Shown here piece after piece: positions 50,633-59,673 of a stretch of DNA of 64,000 bases (its first letter is position 1; every line of letters begins with the position of its first letter). The notes under the pieces were generated by a model that saw only the letters and a program-made list of their open reading frames with translations, had not been told where the DNA came from and ran no database searches. A program made the translations under genes and the position numbers. Where the stretch lies: the NCBI GenBank assembly GCA_933228895.1, contig OW121858.1, positions 31,581,859 to 31,645,858 of the forward strand. The letters are read 5' to 3'. The DNA comes from Platycnemis pennipes. Lineage: Eukaryota > Arthropoda > Insecta > Odonata > Platycnemididae.

Positions 50633-50926
50633 TTGAAACTGTCGGGTTAATCTCTAATAGGTAACCAAGGAGTCACGTGATACAAACACGAATGGTTTCA
50701 AAATTTAATGTGACTAAATCGCTCTTTACAACATCATTAATTGTTTCACTTGATTGTTTTTCTCATCTGTTCCAACTAAAGAGCTCCCAGTTGAGATATA
50801 ACACAAGTTTGAACAAAGAATGAGGTTGCAATCAGAGGTTTTAACACACCAAATTTGCGAGTCATTCGTGTTTAAACCACGTGACTCCTTGGTTACCTAT
50901 TCGAGATAATTCCGAAGGTTTCAAAC
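50633..50926. mobile_element. 294-bp MITE with about 75-bp inverted arms
   Basis: Left arm TTGAAACTGTCGGGTTAATC ... AATAGGTAACCAAGGAGTCA and the inverse of the right arm TTTGAAACCTTCGGAATTAT ... AATAGGTAACCAAGGAGTCA share a perfect 22-bp core (ATAGGTAACCAAGG... to CACGTG). The centre is non-coding. It ends only about 40 bp before the acceptor of the long exon at 51 kb. Confidence 0.7.
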
Positions 50927-50957
50927 AGCCCCCCCGAGATACTGTGCTGGTGTTTCT

Positions 50958-53081
50958 ATGTTCCAGTCCATGGAGGGGGAAGTGGTCAACCATCCGTCTG
51001 TGGAGGGTCATCATCGCTCCAGTCGATGGAAAATCCCCGACGACGATTTGGTGGTAAAGCCCCTCCATCGGTCTCCCTACGCGACAAATAAGGAGATTGT
51101 CGAAAAGGCGAACAAGTGTGTCCTGAAATCGGTCCAAGAGTCTCATTTCAACATATTCGTGTTCCTGTTCGACTGCTACGAGACCTTGGGCGAGGAAATA
51201 GTTTTCCGAAAGACTCTAGTAAATCCGGTCGAGTTGAGTTTCGCATACCAGGGTCAACCTCACAGCAAAGAGATGAACGCCATTTCCTTCAGCGGAGAGT
51301 GCATCAACGGCAAAATCAAGGAAATTGTACACGATGAAGACGACGAGGAGGACTTCATACAAGAGTTGGCGGGCATGGGGAGGATCAAAAAGTCTGTCCC
51401 GACAGACGAAGAGATCAAGAGTGGACACCTTCGCTTCCTTTCCCAGTTTCTGGGGTGGATCCGGAAACATGGGTTTCTTGTCCACCTAAGGGAGGAGATA
51501 CAACTGAGTGGACTGCGGTGTACTGGCGCGGAGAATTGGACTTTGTGGGAAAAGATTAACTGCAGGGAAGAGCTAAAGATCATCTTCGACTTCTTCGCCA
51601 GTGCCAAAGTTGAGCTGGGAGATGTTCTGCTGGAAATAATCGAGGGCCAAGAGGACGAGATTCTCGGTTCCATGGCTGTATTCGCATTTGACGTGCTGGA
51701 AACGTTTCTGGACGCTCTGCTGGAGGAGAAGAGTTTCGAGAGGTTACTTTTCCCATCCCTCTTCCCTTCCACCGATTGGAGTAAGTTCAGGAACCTACAC
51801 TATTGCTGGCATTTCGTCCTCAGATGCGGTGGGGTGTCGCAAGTACGGAGTGTTTGGCAATACTTGTTGGGCAAACTCGACACGAGTGATCGAAAGCGGG
51901 ATTTCCTCAAGCAGAAAAATTGCAGGAACCAAAATTCCATGTTCGCCGCATCCAGCAATTGGAAGGATATGTTTGCGATAGAGGAGAACATACAAGTGCT
52001 ACTATTCACGTGGGAGCTCCTGGGGGACACCTTTGACGCGTCGGAGAGGAAACAGATGCTGTTCGACAGCTTCTCCGGGGTGGAATACGTAAACTTCTTC
52101 AGCCTGAATTCCTTGCAAAACTTAATACTGCGCTTGCTTGAGATCGATGACAATAAAAATTTGGCGATGGTCCACCTGCGTAACGACATCAACCAGAATG
52201 CATTGTTCACCTTCGTACTGCGCTTGCTTGAGATCGGTTATTTGGAGGTTTGGGAGGTGGCCAGCCTGCTACTCAGTACAGACGAAACGGGCACATACTA
52301 CATCCTGAATTTCTCCAACCACCTGCTCTCGCCCAGTGCAGTATATAAATTCCAGGCACTCCTGCTCAAATTCAGTTTCGGCATGGAGCGAATCCTGATC
52401 AGAGTGGAGGATGACAATGATTGCATCGCCAGGAGCTGCTTTAACGCCAACGTATGGTCAGAACCGGACACGTCATTCTTATCCGACGTCATCCCCAACG
52501 AATTCCAGGAAATTAAAACTTCCGGATACCAATATCCGTGGATGGACCAGTCCCTTCTGGACGATGAGGTGTTAGGGGGCTACTTTTGCAAAAAAGGCAA
52601 GGATGAGAAGCACATAACTGAGCTCAGATTGAAGACTTTTTACGTCTTGATGCAAAGGCGGGTGAGACTGGAGACAAAAGGGCTGTCCGAGAAGAAAGTC
52701 ATCGAAAGGTTGGTGAAGGAATGGGAGTTGATGCCGCCATTCTACGTGTTCATCACGAGATGGAGAAAGAGGAACGAAAGCACGTTCACGAGCGCACACT
52801 TCATCGCGCACTTTTTCAATTCCATTTCACCTCTCCTCGCTCGGAAACCACTCCTGATGGTGCTTTTCAGCGAGGATGATACGTACGAGACAGCTTTCCA
52901 CTACACCCTTCGTTGGGATGACACCCGCGCCTTCCAGATGCTGTACGACGTGTCCCGGAGTGTCTTTGCGGAAGACGCTCTTCGGAGAGTATTTTCCCTG
53001 CCGAGAACCAAGATAGACGGATTGACCATCCTGGGGTTAGTTCTGGAGAGGCAGGAGAGGGACCTCTTCCACAATCCCAAG
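50958..53081 (+). CDS. long exon of an unrecognised, probably host, gene (708 codons)
   Basis: The frame is open from the ATG at 50958 to a splice donor AAG|GTAATG at 53081, in phase 0; read on, it stops 12 nt later. An acceptor-like TGTTTCTATGTTCCAG ends at 50966 and a well-placed CCATGG start lies at 50970. The exon may therefore be internal, starting at 50967, or be the first coding exon. The product is soluble and Leu/Phe/Glu-rich, with an acidic patch (DEDDEEDF) near residue 125 and no signal peptide or membrane segment. The last 80 residues (KPLLMVLFSEDD...LFHNPK) are a module repeated in the exon at 58125-58364. TAFHY...LLYD and DGLTILGLVLE faintly recall ankyrin-like helices. Codon use is far less AT-rich than nearby DNA. 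I do not recognise the family. Confidence 0.7.
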
Positions 53082-53101
53082 GTAATGTGTTTATGATATT
53101 G

Positions 53102-53525
53102 TGTAGTGTGCATGCTTGCTTCCTGTCGTCCCTTTGCAACATTGCCATTCCCACGCTTGAGGGCTCCCGCCCCTTCCTTTAAATGTACTCCTCCTGCAAG
53201 ATGGCACTCTGTCTCTTGTCCTCCATCCCTCGCCCACCTGCTCCGCATCCTGCCACCTAAGTAAGAGATTACCTGAGTAAGAGAACCTTAGACCCCTTCC
53301 CCACACTCCTCCCCTGCATCCGGTATAGCGTACCCGGGAACTGCAAGCCGGCGGAAGACGCAGCAAGGGTGAAAAGAGTCAGAAGTTGTTGGGATCTGGA
53401 CATGTGAATATGTAACGGGCGTTGTGGCAATAAATGAGCAACTAGTATGATTTATTATACCTTTCACTTGCCTAAAACCTTCCCTAGCGTTCCCTCAGCG
53501 GAGTTCCGGCGAACCAGAGTTTACA
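53102..53525 (+). mobile_element. long terminal repeat of an LTR retrotransposon
   Basis: 424 bp bounded by TGTAGTG and GTTTACA, with an AATAAA signal at about 53431. It is followed after one base by a tRNA primer-binding site and then by a gag start, so this is a 5' LTR. A fragment of the same LTR start occurs inverted at 56917-57027. It starts only 20 bp after the splice donor of the long exon, on the same strand. Confidence 0.75.
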
Positions 53526-53526
53526 G

Positions 53527-53544
53527 TGGTGTCAGAAGTGGGAT
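53527..53544 (+). other. primer-binding site, likely tRNA-Leu type
   Basis: TGGTGTCAGAAGTGGGAT directly follows the LTR. It has the form expected from the complement of a tRNA 3' end (TGG for CCA) and is of the type used by many Ty3/Gypsy-like elements. The tRNA identity is from general knowledge, not checked. Confidence 0.65.
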
Positions 53545-53592
53545 CCTTCGTCGAACACCGGAGACCGCTGATATCGCAAGGGAAAACGCAGG

Positions 53593-53757
53593 ATGGCAGG
53601 TCGTGTTAGCGTTGGGGGCCACGAAGTGCCGTTGCAAAGAGTGATAGATGACTTCGGGGAGAACATCAATCAGCTAACAAGAGAGAACGAGGAGCTTAAG
53701 GCTGTCGGATACCACGGCCAAAAACGCTTCCGCAGACGTTTACGCCTCTTGATTTGA
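53593..53757 (+). pseudogene. gag, N-terminal fragment of the LTR element
   Basis: ATG at 53593 starts MAGRVSVGGHEVPLQRV and NINQLTRENEELKAV, a coiled-coil-like gag start. After about 38 codons, near 53706, the sequence changes character and reaches a stop at 53757. The rest of gag is found 2.5 kb away at 56161-56905, so the element is broken by insertion or rearrangement. Confidence 0.6.
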
Positions 53758-53759
53758 AT

Positions 53760-54665
53760 ACTCTACTTCGCTACTTAAACGAAATATTTCTGCATAAATT
53801 TCGAGAAAAAGGATTTATCTATTAAATAAGTCTGGTAATTTTTCGTTCGTTGCTTTTCTCCTAATTCTCTTGACCTCAGAAAACGCAAATTTTGGCGAAA
53901 ATAAGCTGATTGCCAAGGCGTGTATTACGTTAAATTCCGAACATGATGATTCATTATGACACTCTTAAAAAGCGGGAATCTTTCATCTCTAGGTAGGACT
54001 ATCATACTTTTGTATACTGTTTATAACAACACAGTGAACGTAATCCCGAACCGCGGGAATCTTTCATCTCTAGGTAGGACTATCATACTTTTGTATACTG
54101 TTTATAACAACACAGTGAACGTAATCCCGAACCACTGCACCTCAATTTTCACTTTCCTTCACGGGGCGACGATTTTCACGTAGCCGGAGAGCGAGTCTCA
54201 GCAGGCGCTAGGGAAGGGAGACGAACGGGGGAGGGGCCCGCTCCGCCGACACCGGCCCTGCTGACCGGAGAACGTCAGAGTCGAAGCGCAGAACGCGAAA
54301 TGCTTTTCACAATACAAAACTGTATTGCACGCTTTACCAAAAAGAATATGTTGTACCATGAGAATATAGTATCTTATGAATCGTTTATTGTTTTAAAAAC
54401 TTATAATTTTGAATGCAAGTGAGAAATTTTTTCAAGTGAAAAATATTTGGACTCCTAATGATTTTCATTAACTAACATTTTAGACCAAGCCTACAGTTGT
54501 AATTGTTTGATGCAATACCATTTCTAGGCCAAGGTAAACAAGCCCTGCATACGGAATCAGCATCCGAAGAATTCGTACTTCTTACCTTGAAATTTAAACG
54601 AAAAGTTTAAGAACTATGCATTCTTGACGATATGAGAATTGATAATAAATAGACGGTTCGAAAAT
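53760..54665 (+). repeat. interspersed repeat 'beta', copy 1, with internal insertion
   Basis: Blocks at 53800-54000 (TTGCTTTTCTCCTAATTCTC, AAATTTTGGCGAAAATAAGC, AAAGCGGGAATCTTTCATCT) and 54570-54665 (GATATGAGAATTGATAATAA) match, in the same order, the inverse of 59185-59500. Between them copy 1 has about 570 extra bases, which include an 81-bp tandem duplication and a GC-rich patch at 54170-54300. Confidence 0.6.
53972..54132 (+). repeat. 81-bp tandem duplication
   Basis: GCGGGAATCTTTCATCTCTA at 53972 recurs at 54053, and both copies run without visible change to AACGTAATCCCGAACC. 81 is a multiple of three, so an open frame through it repeats a 27-residue block, but nothing suggests it is translated. 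Confidence 0.85.
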
Positions 54666-54927
54666 GCCATATTTTCGGCATTCTGAAAAAATCGTAAGTT
54701 TTAGACTTTTGTTAACTAATGCATATTGATATTGTATTTGAAATTCTGGTTTTAGCGCGCTATTGTGTACAAGGGTTCATTTTTATGATACCGTAAATTC
54801 CCGAGATATAAAATGTCAAATAGATTTTTTTCTGACTGAAAAGTTATTTTTACATTGCGCACTAAATTGTCTACGAGGAAATATGTCATTTTTTTATTTT
54901 ATGTAAGATTACTTTTGAAAGAAAGAA

Positions 54928-55338
54928 ATGGATGACGGAGAGATTGAAGAGACTGACTGCCTCCGCTTTCGGTCGTGTGTGCAAATTGTGGCTCGGCACC
55001 TCGGAAAAATAGTCCGTGCCATTTTATGCCAGTCATTTACAAAGCATCAGGCCACAGAATACGGCGATATTCGGGAGGGAAATTTGTGGTTGAATGGAAA
55101 TTCTGCCTATTTCTACCTAGTACAGGGGAAGCTAAATATTGCAAAAAGGGAATATTGCACGTTTATTTTTTGGACCCGACATGGTTTTATTCTGAAAAAA
55201 ATGCAGAGAGATCAGAATTTCCGGAAAAATCGTATGGTGGAGAAGTTAAAAACCTTTTACCTAAACCATCTTCTACCCGAGATTGCGAATTTAGAACAAA
55301 TCAATAAATATTTTTTAAACCAATTGCAACATATTTAA
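54928..55338 (+). pseudogene. YqaJ-like (lambda-exonuclease fold) C-terminal fragment
   Basis: The 136-codon frame holds NSAYFYLVQGKLNIAKREYC, TFIFWTRHGFILKKMQRDQN and KLKTFYLNHLLPEIANLEQ. This pattern (YYQVQGQL...C.F.VWT..G...I.RD...F....LPEI) is typical of the C-terminal half of YqaJ-type recombinase/exonuclease domains found in mobile-element-linked animal genes. The upstream part in this frame lacks the expected catalytic acidic and E-x-K positions. It is therefore a truncated or frameshifted remnant. It lies in the intron of the exon-module gene. Confidence 0.4.
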
Positions 55339-55700
55339 ATTATAACCTACTCCATGGAATACATCACTGTGACGGGCTTTCTTTCTAAATTATCGTACAG
55401 TACCTAGTGTGAATATTCGTAAGAATATAATCTGTTGATTATTAAATTTGAATGATAGCATTGTTTTCTCCAAACAGAATCACCCTCTACTGCCAGAAAG
55501 TACTATAGATAGTTATCTGAATTCTTTCATTTTCCTACCGGGTAAATGACGGTAGAATATTTTTTATTTGAATCTGCTAGTAGAATGCTAGAGTTGAAAA
55601 ACTCCAAGACGATGCAGAACAATGCAAGTAAACGGTGATGTGTGCCGTTTTTAGGATCTCAATTAAATATGAATCTTCATGAGCGCCTAAATTACATGAG

Positions 55701-55856
55701 GTTGACTCAACTGATTTACACGTTTTACGCAACGTCGATCCATGCTCAAGGCAGTATTTTGACGGATATCCTGCAGGACTTGAAGACACCTGCAGGGTAG
55801 CAGGTAAAGTGACATGAATCGACTTGGTGGAACAATCATAAAGCAGTTGAGTCAAC
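55701..55856. repeat. 156-bp segment with inverted ends GTTGACTCAACTG
   Basis: GTTGACTCAACTG (55701) is exactly complementary to CAGTTGAGTCAAC (55844-55856). The interior contains TCCTGCAGG and ACCTGCAGG repeats. It may be a very short MITE or chance palindromes. Confidence 0.4.
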
Positions 55857-56160
55857 TACTCTCTACGCCCCGCGGAAACCTCCATCGCAAACAATGACTA
55901 CTGCCGAGGGATGCTGCTACCAGCATGAGTCGCCGAGATGATGAGCCGTCAGTCGACTACAGCCGTTGTACCTGTCTTAGAAACCATTATGTAGGACAAT
56001 AGAATACGTATGTGGCGGCTTCCGCATTGTAGTCTAGCCCTCCGAAAACTCACTGGCCCCACAGTCGACCCCATGCCCTCCAAAAACTCTAGAAAACCCA
56101 ACCCAAAAAAAACAGTCGACTTCTCATACCCTCACTTTCCTTCCATTCACCTCCCCGACC

Positions 56161-56905
56161 TTGGGCTTCCCCTCTCTGGACTTCCCCCACATTCGCCTTA
56201 TCTCTCCGCTAGGCTCGCCTCTCCCTCCGCCAGCCATCACGCCGAACGGCGGCTCCGAGGTATCCGGGGGCCTTAAGGAGCGGCTCCTTAATCATCACGC
56301 ACCGACATCTCCAACGCCCAGCAGGAAGAATTTCGCGCTCCTTAGTAGCAACGATGCATTTTCCGGTCGTCAAGGAGAGGATGTTGTGGCCTTCCTGGAA
56401 CGAGTGGAGCGGGTGGACGGGTGAAGAAACCCTGAAGGCGGCCTAGGTGCGACTCAGTGGAGATGCGGCGGAGTTTTGCCGCAGCAAGGAGGAGTGTAAT
56501 AACGCAGTTGATTACTCCGCCGTCAAGGAGTGCATGATAGGGAGGTATCGCTCGAAATTGACTGCCAGATTCTATTAGGAGTTGTTGTCATCGATGAGAG
56601 TGCGGCAACAAGGAGAAGATATTGAGTCCTTCGCTGACCGCGTGAGGCTCACCAACTCCCACACTTATGAGGTCCCCGACGACTCAGAGATGGCCTCTGC
56701 GATCCGCCACGAAGCCGACCAAAGAGCTCTTGACTACTTAGACTTAGGGGCCTCCCTCGGGAACTTGGCCGCTTGTGTCGGCTGGCCATGCCGGCAACTT
56801 TCGACGCAGCCATCGAAACGGCCGTCCGAATTCGGGAGGCCGACCGTAGCCCGAGGGCCCCATCGCCTATGCGGCATGTCTGCGGATCCTCTGCCTTTGC
56901 TTTGA
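56161..56905 (+). pseudogene. LTR-retrotransposon gag fragment (capsid region), decayed
   Basis: A frame beginning in a Pro-rich stretch continues into FALLSSNDAFSGRQGEDVV and AFLERVERV, then stops at 56424. After a small shift the sequence encodes SGDAAEFCRSKEECNNAVDY, YRSKLTARFY (stop) and LLSSMRVRQQGEDIESFADR, the order expected of a Ty3/Gypsy-like capsid region. At least two stops and a frameshift disable it. It probably belongs with the LTR and gag start at 53.1-53.7 kb. Confidence 0.6.
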
Positions 56906-56916
56906 GTGCCAATCCC

Positions 56917-57027
56917 CTGACCATCTTGCAGGAGGAGTACATTTCAAGGAAGGGGCGGGGGCCCTCAAGCGTGAGAATGGCAATGTTGCAAGCGGACGAC
57001 AGGAAGCAAGCATGCACACTTTACAAA
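56917..57027 (-). repeat. inverted fragment of the LTR start
   Basis: The minus strand matches the first about 110 bp of the LTR at 53102-53212 (GTGCATGCTTGCTTCCTGTC, AACATTGCCATTC, CCCGCCCCTTCCTT, GTACTCCTCCTGCAAGATGG) with a few changes. It immediately follows the plus-strand gag fragment, so the LTR element has an inverted rather than direct terminal repeat here. Confidence 0.7.
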
Positions 57028-58124
57028 TGAATGATTTTTTTCTCTTTGGAAATTCTGCTCCATAATCCATTTTCATGTCCCGACTACAGAGCACACAGAT
57101 GAGGTAAAAAACAAGTGCAAACAATGAATGAGGTTGTAATCAACAGTAGAAAGAGAAGAAAACCACTTTTGTAAGATTCCAGAAATGTATTCAGACACCC
57201 AGATAAATTTGGGGACTCTTACAAAGTGGTATTTTTCTCTGGCTGCCATTGTGCGGTTCCACCATGTATCTGGTAATATTATATCTTGCGTTCTTTTGGA
57301 AATTGATATTTTTAAACTATGTTTCGTCAATGGTGTATTTATTTTGGTGTTAATCGGTTCTTTAATTTCCTATTAGGGTTTTCATTGGTAATATTCTATT
57401 ATACAATTAAATCTAGTCATTTTTGCAATATTTTCATACATTGCTGCTCTATTACTTTAAATTTCCGGTATTACCGCTAATTGCGCCATATTTGATGACG
57501 CAGGTATGCCGTAAATGTTATCTGTTCCTCCATTCAGTAAAACTCATACCCAAGAACACTGTATACAGTGTTATAGTGTTCTTGCTCATACCGTTGGTTT
57601 GTTTCACCTATGATGCGTATCGAATGAGTTCTACTTTAAATTAATAGCCACATGTTCATACTCTCACTGTTTACACACACATTATGAGAAATAATTTTAC
57701 TGTTTTAATGGTTGAAGAATCCTATATGGAGCTGACTACATGATAATGTGTAAATCATCATTCGTATTTGATAGGAAAAGACAGAGTTACGAGCAAAAGA
57801 CATACATATGTGAGATGAAGAATGTTACCTCATATTTAATTTGTATTTTTGTGTACGTATCTTATTATCATGTGTGTTATAATTACGCAATCGTAATACA
57901 CTAAAATAAAAAACAGATACTGCACACTTGTTTAATGGAAGCGTGCTTCTGTGCTTTGGCTTCGTAGCCTGCTTCCCCCATAATTCTTCGCGTTCGGACA
58001 TGCTTCGTGTGTTTCTGACTAAACCCCCCTCCACCAAGGAAGCAAGCAATGAAGTACGCTTAGCGCTAGAAGCACTCGCTTCGGACAGGGGTAATGATTC
58101 TTTTTCCCCATTCCATTTCCCAAG
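57028..58124. other. AT-rich intron-like DNA
   Basis: No gene is recognised. It contains an 18-bp perfect palindrome AACACTGTATACAGTGTT at 57555-57572. A pyrimidine-rich tract TTCTTTTTCCCCATTCCATT precedes the acceptor CCCAAG at 58124. Confidence 0.35.
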
Positions 58125-58364
58125 GATCCCCTTGTGATGGAAATATTCAAGGAGAATGATTGGACCTTCGGGACTGCTTTCCATTACCTGGTGCTTTGGA
58201 ATGAAGTTCGTCACTTCCTCAAACTTTACGACATGTCCCGATGTTTTTACGGGGAGGATGCCCTATGGAAAACACATTCCCGTCCCGGAACTGAGGAGGA
58301 CCAAAGGACCCTCGTGGAACTGCTCCTGGAGAAGCAAGAGAGAGGCCTCTTCGATGCCCCCGAG
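58125..58364 (+). CDS. 80-codon exon, duplicate of the terminal module of the long exon
   Basis: Bounded by a pyrimidine-rich acceptor ...TTTCCCAAG at 58124 and a donor GAG|GTAACG at 58364. It is 240 nt and phase 0 at both ends, so it can follow the exon ending at 53081 without changing frame. It encodes DPLVMEIFKENDWTFGTAFH...VELLLEKQERGLFDAPE. Aligned to the end of the long exon it keeps AFHY.L.W...R.F..LYD.SR, EDAL, TL..LLLE and KQER.LF..P, roughly 45 percent identical by eye. The pattern (symmetric exon, one module per exon) suggests growth by exon duplication. The next exon lies outside the part I can recognise. Function unknown. Confidence 0.65.
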
Positions 58365-59184
58365 GTAACGCAAGTATTTTCATGTCCACGATATTTAATA
58401 ATAATTATTTTATTTCCACTCCGACCCATTTCACTCGGCTCTATCTGTGGTCCAATAAATTGGAGCAATGGCGTCGCTTACCATGATATTTTTATCTTTG
58501 TAAAAATGAAAGACCCGCATTTTTCCGTTTTTCGATCCGTCAATTAGTTCTCGAGTTCTAAGTGGCGAAAAACTGATGTTTTTTTTAACTGTTTCGGAAA
58601 AGTGGGCGATCATGCGACTTAATACGTCATCCATTTCGTCCAATCACGACTGAGCCCGCGCACCCACTTCGCCCAATCACAATGGGGGACTCCCAGATGA
58701 CTCCGCCAATGGAAGCGGTTGCGACAGGATCTGTGCGAGGAAACATTCCGAGACCCCCCCCTCCACTCCCTTTCCCTAAAACCTGTAAAAGGGAGGGAGG
58801 TGGATGACGTCATAAGTCTCAACGCAGCTCGCTTTAGTTGGCGTCACCTTTTGCTTATTTTCATTCTTGATTTATGACTGAAAGGCTCGGGTTGGAATAT
58901 TTTCTCATTAAAATTCATTTTTCGTGTCTATCTAACGATTCCGTGTACGAAATAGCGATTTCGGTACCGAGTAAACACCCCCGTTACTGGACACAATCTT
59001 GGATCGAAAACTGTCGACTCTGTTCTGTATGACACAACCAATATTGGGGTCCAACCATTGGTTATATGTGTGCTCAAATATCCCGCATGAGTAAAGGCAA
59101 TCAACACAATTGGGTGATGTGAGACGGGAACTTTTTCCCTATTGGACACAAATCAACCGAGGAGAGTATTTCAGAGCGACCCTT
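58365..59184 (-). repeat. intron segment dominated by repeat 'alpha', copy 3 (58530-58985)
   Basis: From 58530 to 58985 the minus strand matches both parts of the copy at 49010-50405 but without the foldback element, giving the longest uninterrupted version of alpha. Order on the minus strand: GTTTACTCGGTACCGAAATC block, GTTGGACGAAATGGATGACG block, GCGAAAAACTGATG block reversed. The remaining bases (58365-58529 and 58986-59184) show nothing recognisable. Confidence 0.6.
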
Positions 59185-59500
59185 TTCGAACCAAGTCTAT
59201 TTATTATGAATTCTCATATCGCCAAGAATACAGAATTCTTGCAATGGAATTGTTTTATTTAACTGTTCGTTTAAATATCAAGGTAAGAAATAAGAATTCT
59301 CGGTCCCACATGGAGATGAAGGATTCCCGCTTTTAAAGAGTGTCATAATTAGTCATTACGTTTGGAATTTAACTTCATACACGCCATGGAAATCAGCTTA
59401 TTTTCGTCAAAATTTGCATTTTTCTGAGGTCAACAGAATGATGAGAAAAGCAACAAGTGAAAAATTACTTAACTTATTTACTAGATCAATCCTTATTCTC
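59185..59500 (-). repeat. interspersed repeat 'beta', copy 2
   Basis: The inverse of this stretch matches 53800-54000 plus 54570-54665 without the 570-bp insertion seen there. Retrotransposon R4 begins at its left-hand (plus-coordinate) end, near 59510. Confidence 0.6.
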
Positions 59501-59543
59501 AAAGTTTGCAGTAGTAGTAGTGTAGTAGTAGTGTTAGGTTTAA

Positions 59544-59573
59544 GGTGCGTCGACGGCCATGGTCATTCGCACC
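59544..59573 (-). promoter_or_regulatory. 3'-end stem-loop of R4
   Basis: GGTGCG pairs with CGCACC around AATGACC..GGCCGTCGA. Compared with R1 and R2 one extra G-C pair closes the loop where those have A and C, so the stem is kept while its bases differ. Confidence 0.6.
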
Positions 59574-59673
59574 ATACGCAACCTAATAGGTCCATAGGAT
59601 CAGTATAACTAAACAGGCGTATTTACGAATTGTTATAAAAAAAATTATTAAAATCATAAGAGGGCTGGCCGAA

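Noticed and set aside
57825..58214. 129-codon minus-strand open frame opposite the small exon
   Set aside because: It overlaps the acceptor region and start of the 58125-58364 exon on the other strand, has no motif, and is best explained as chance.
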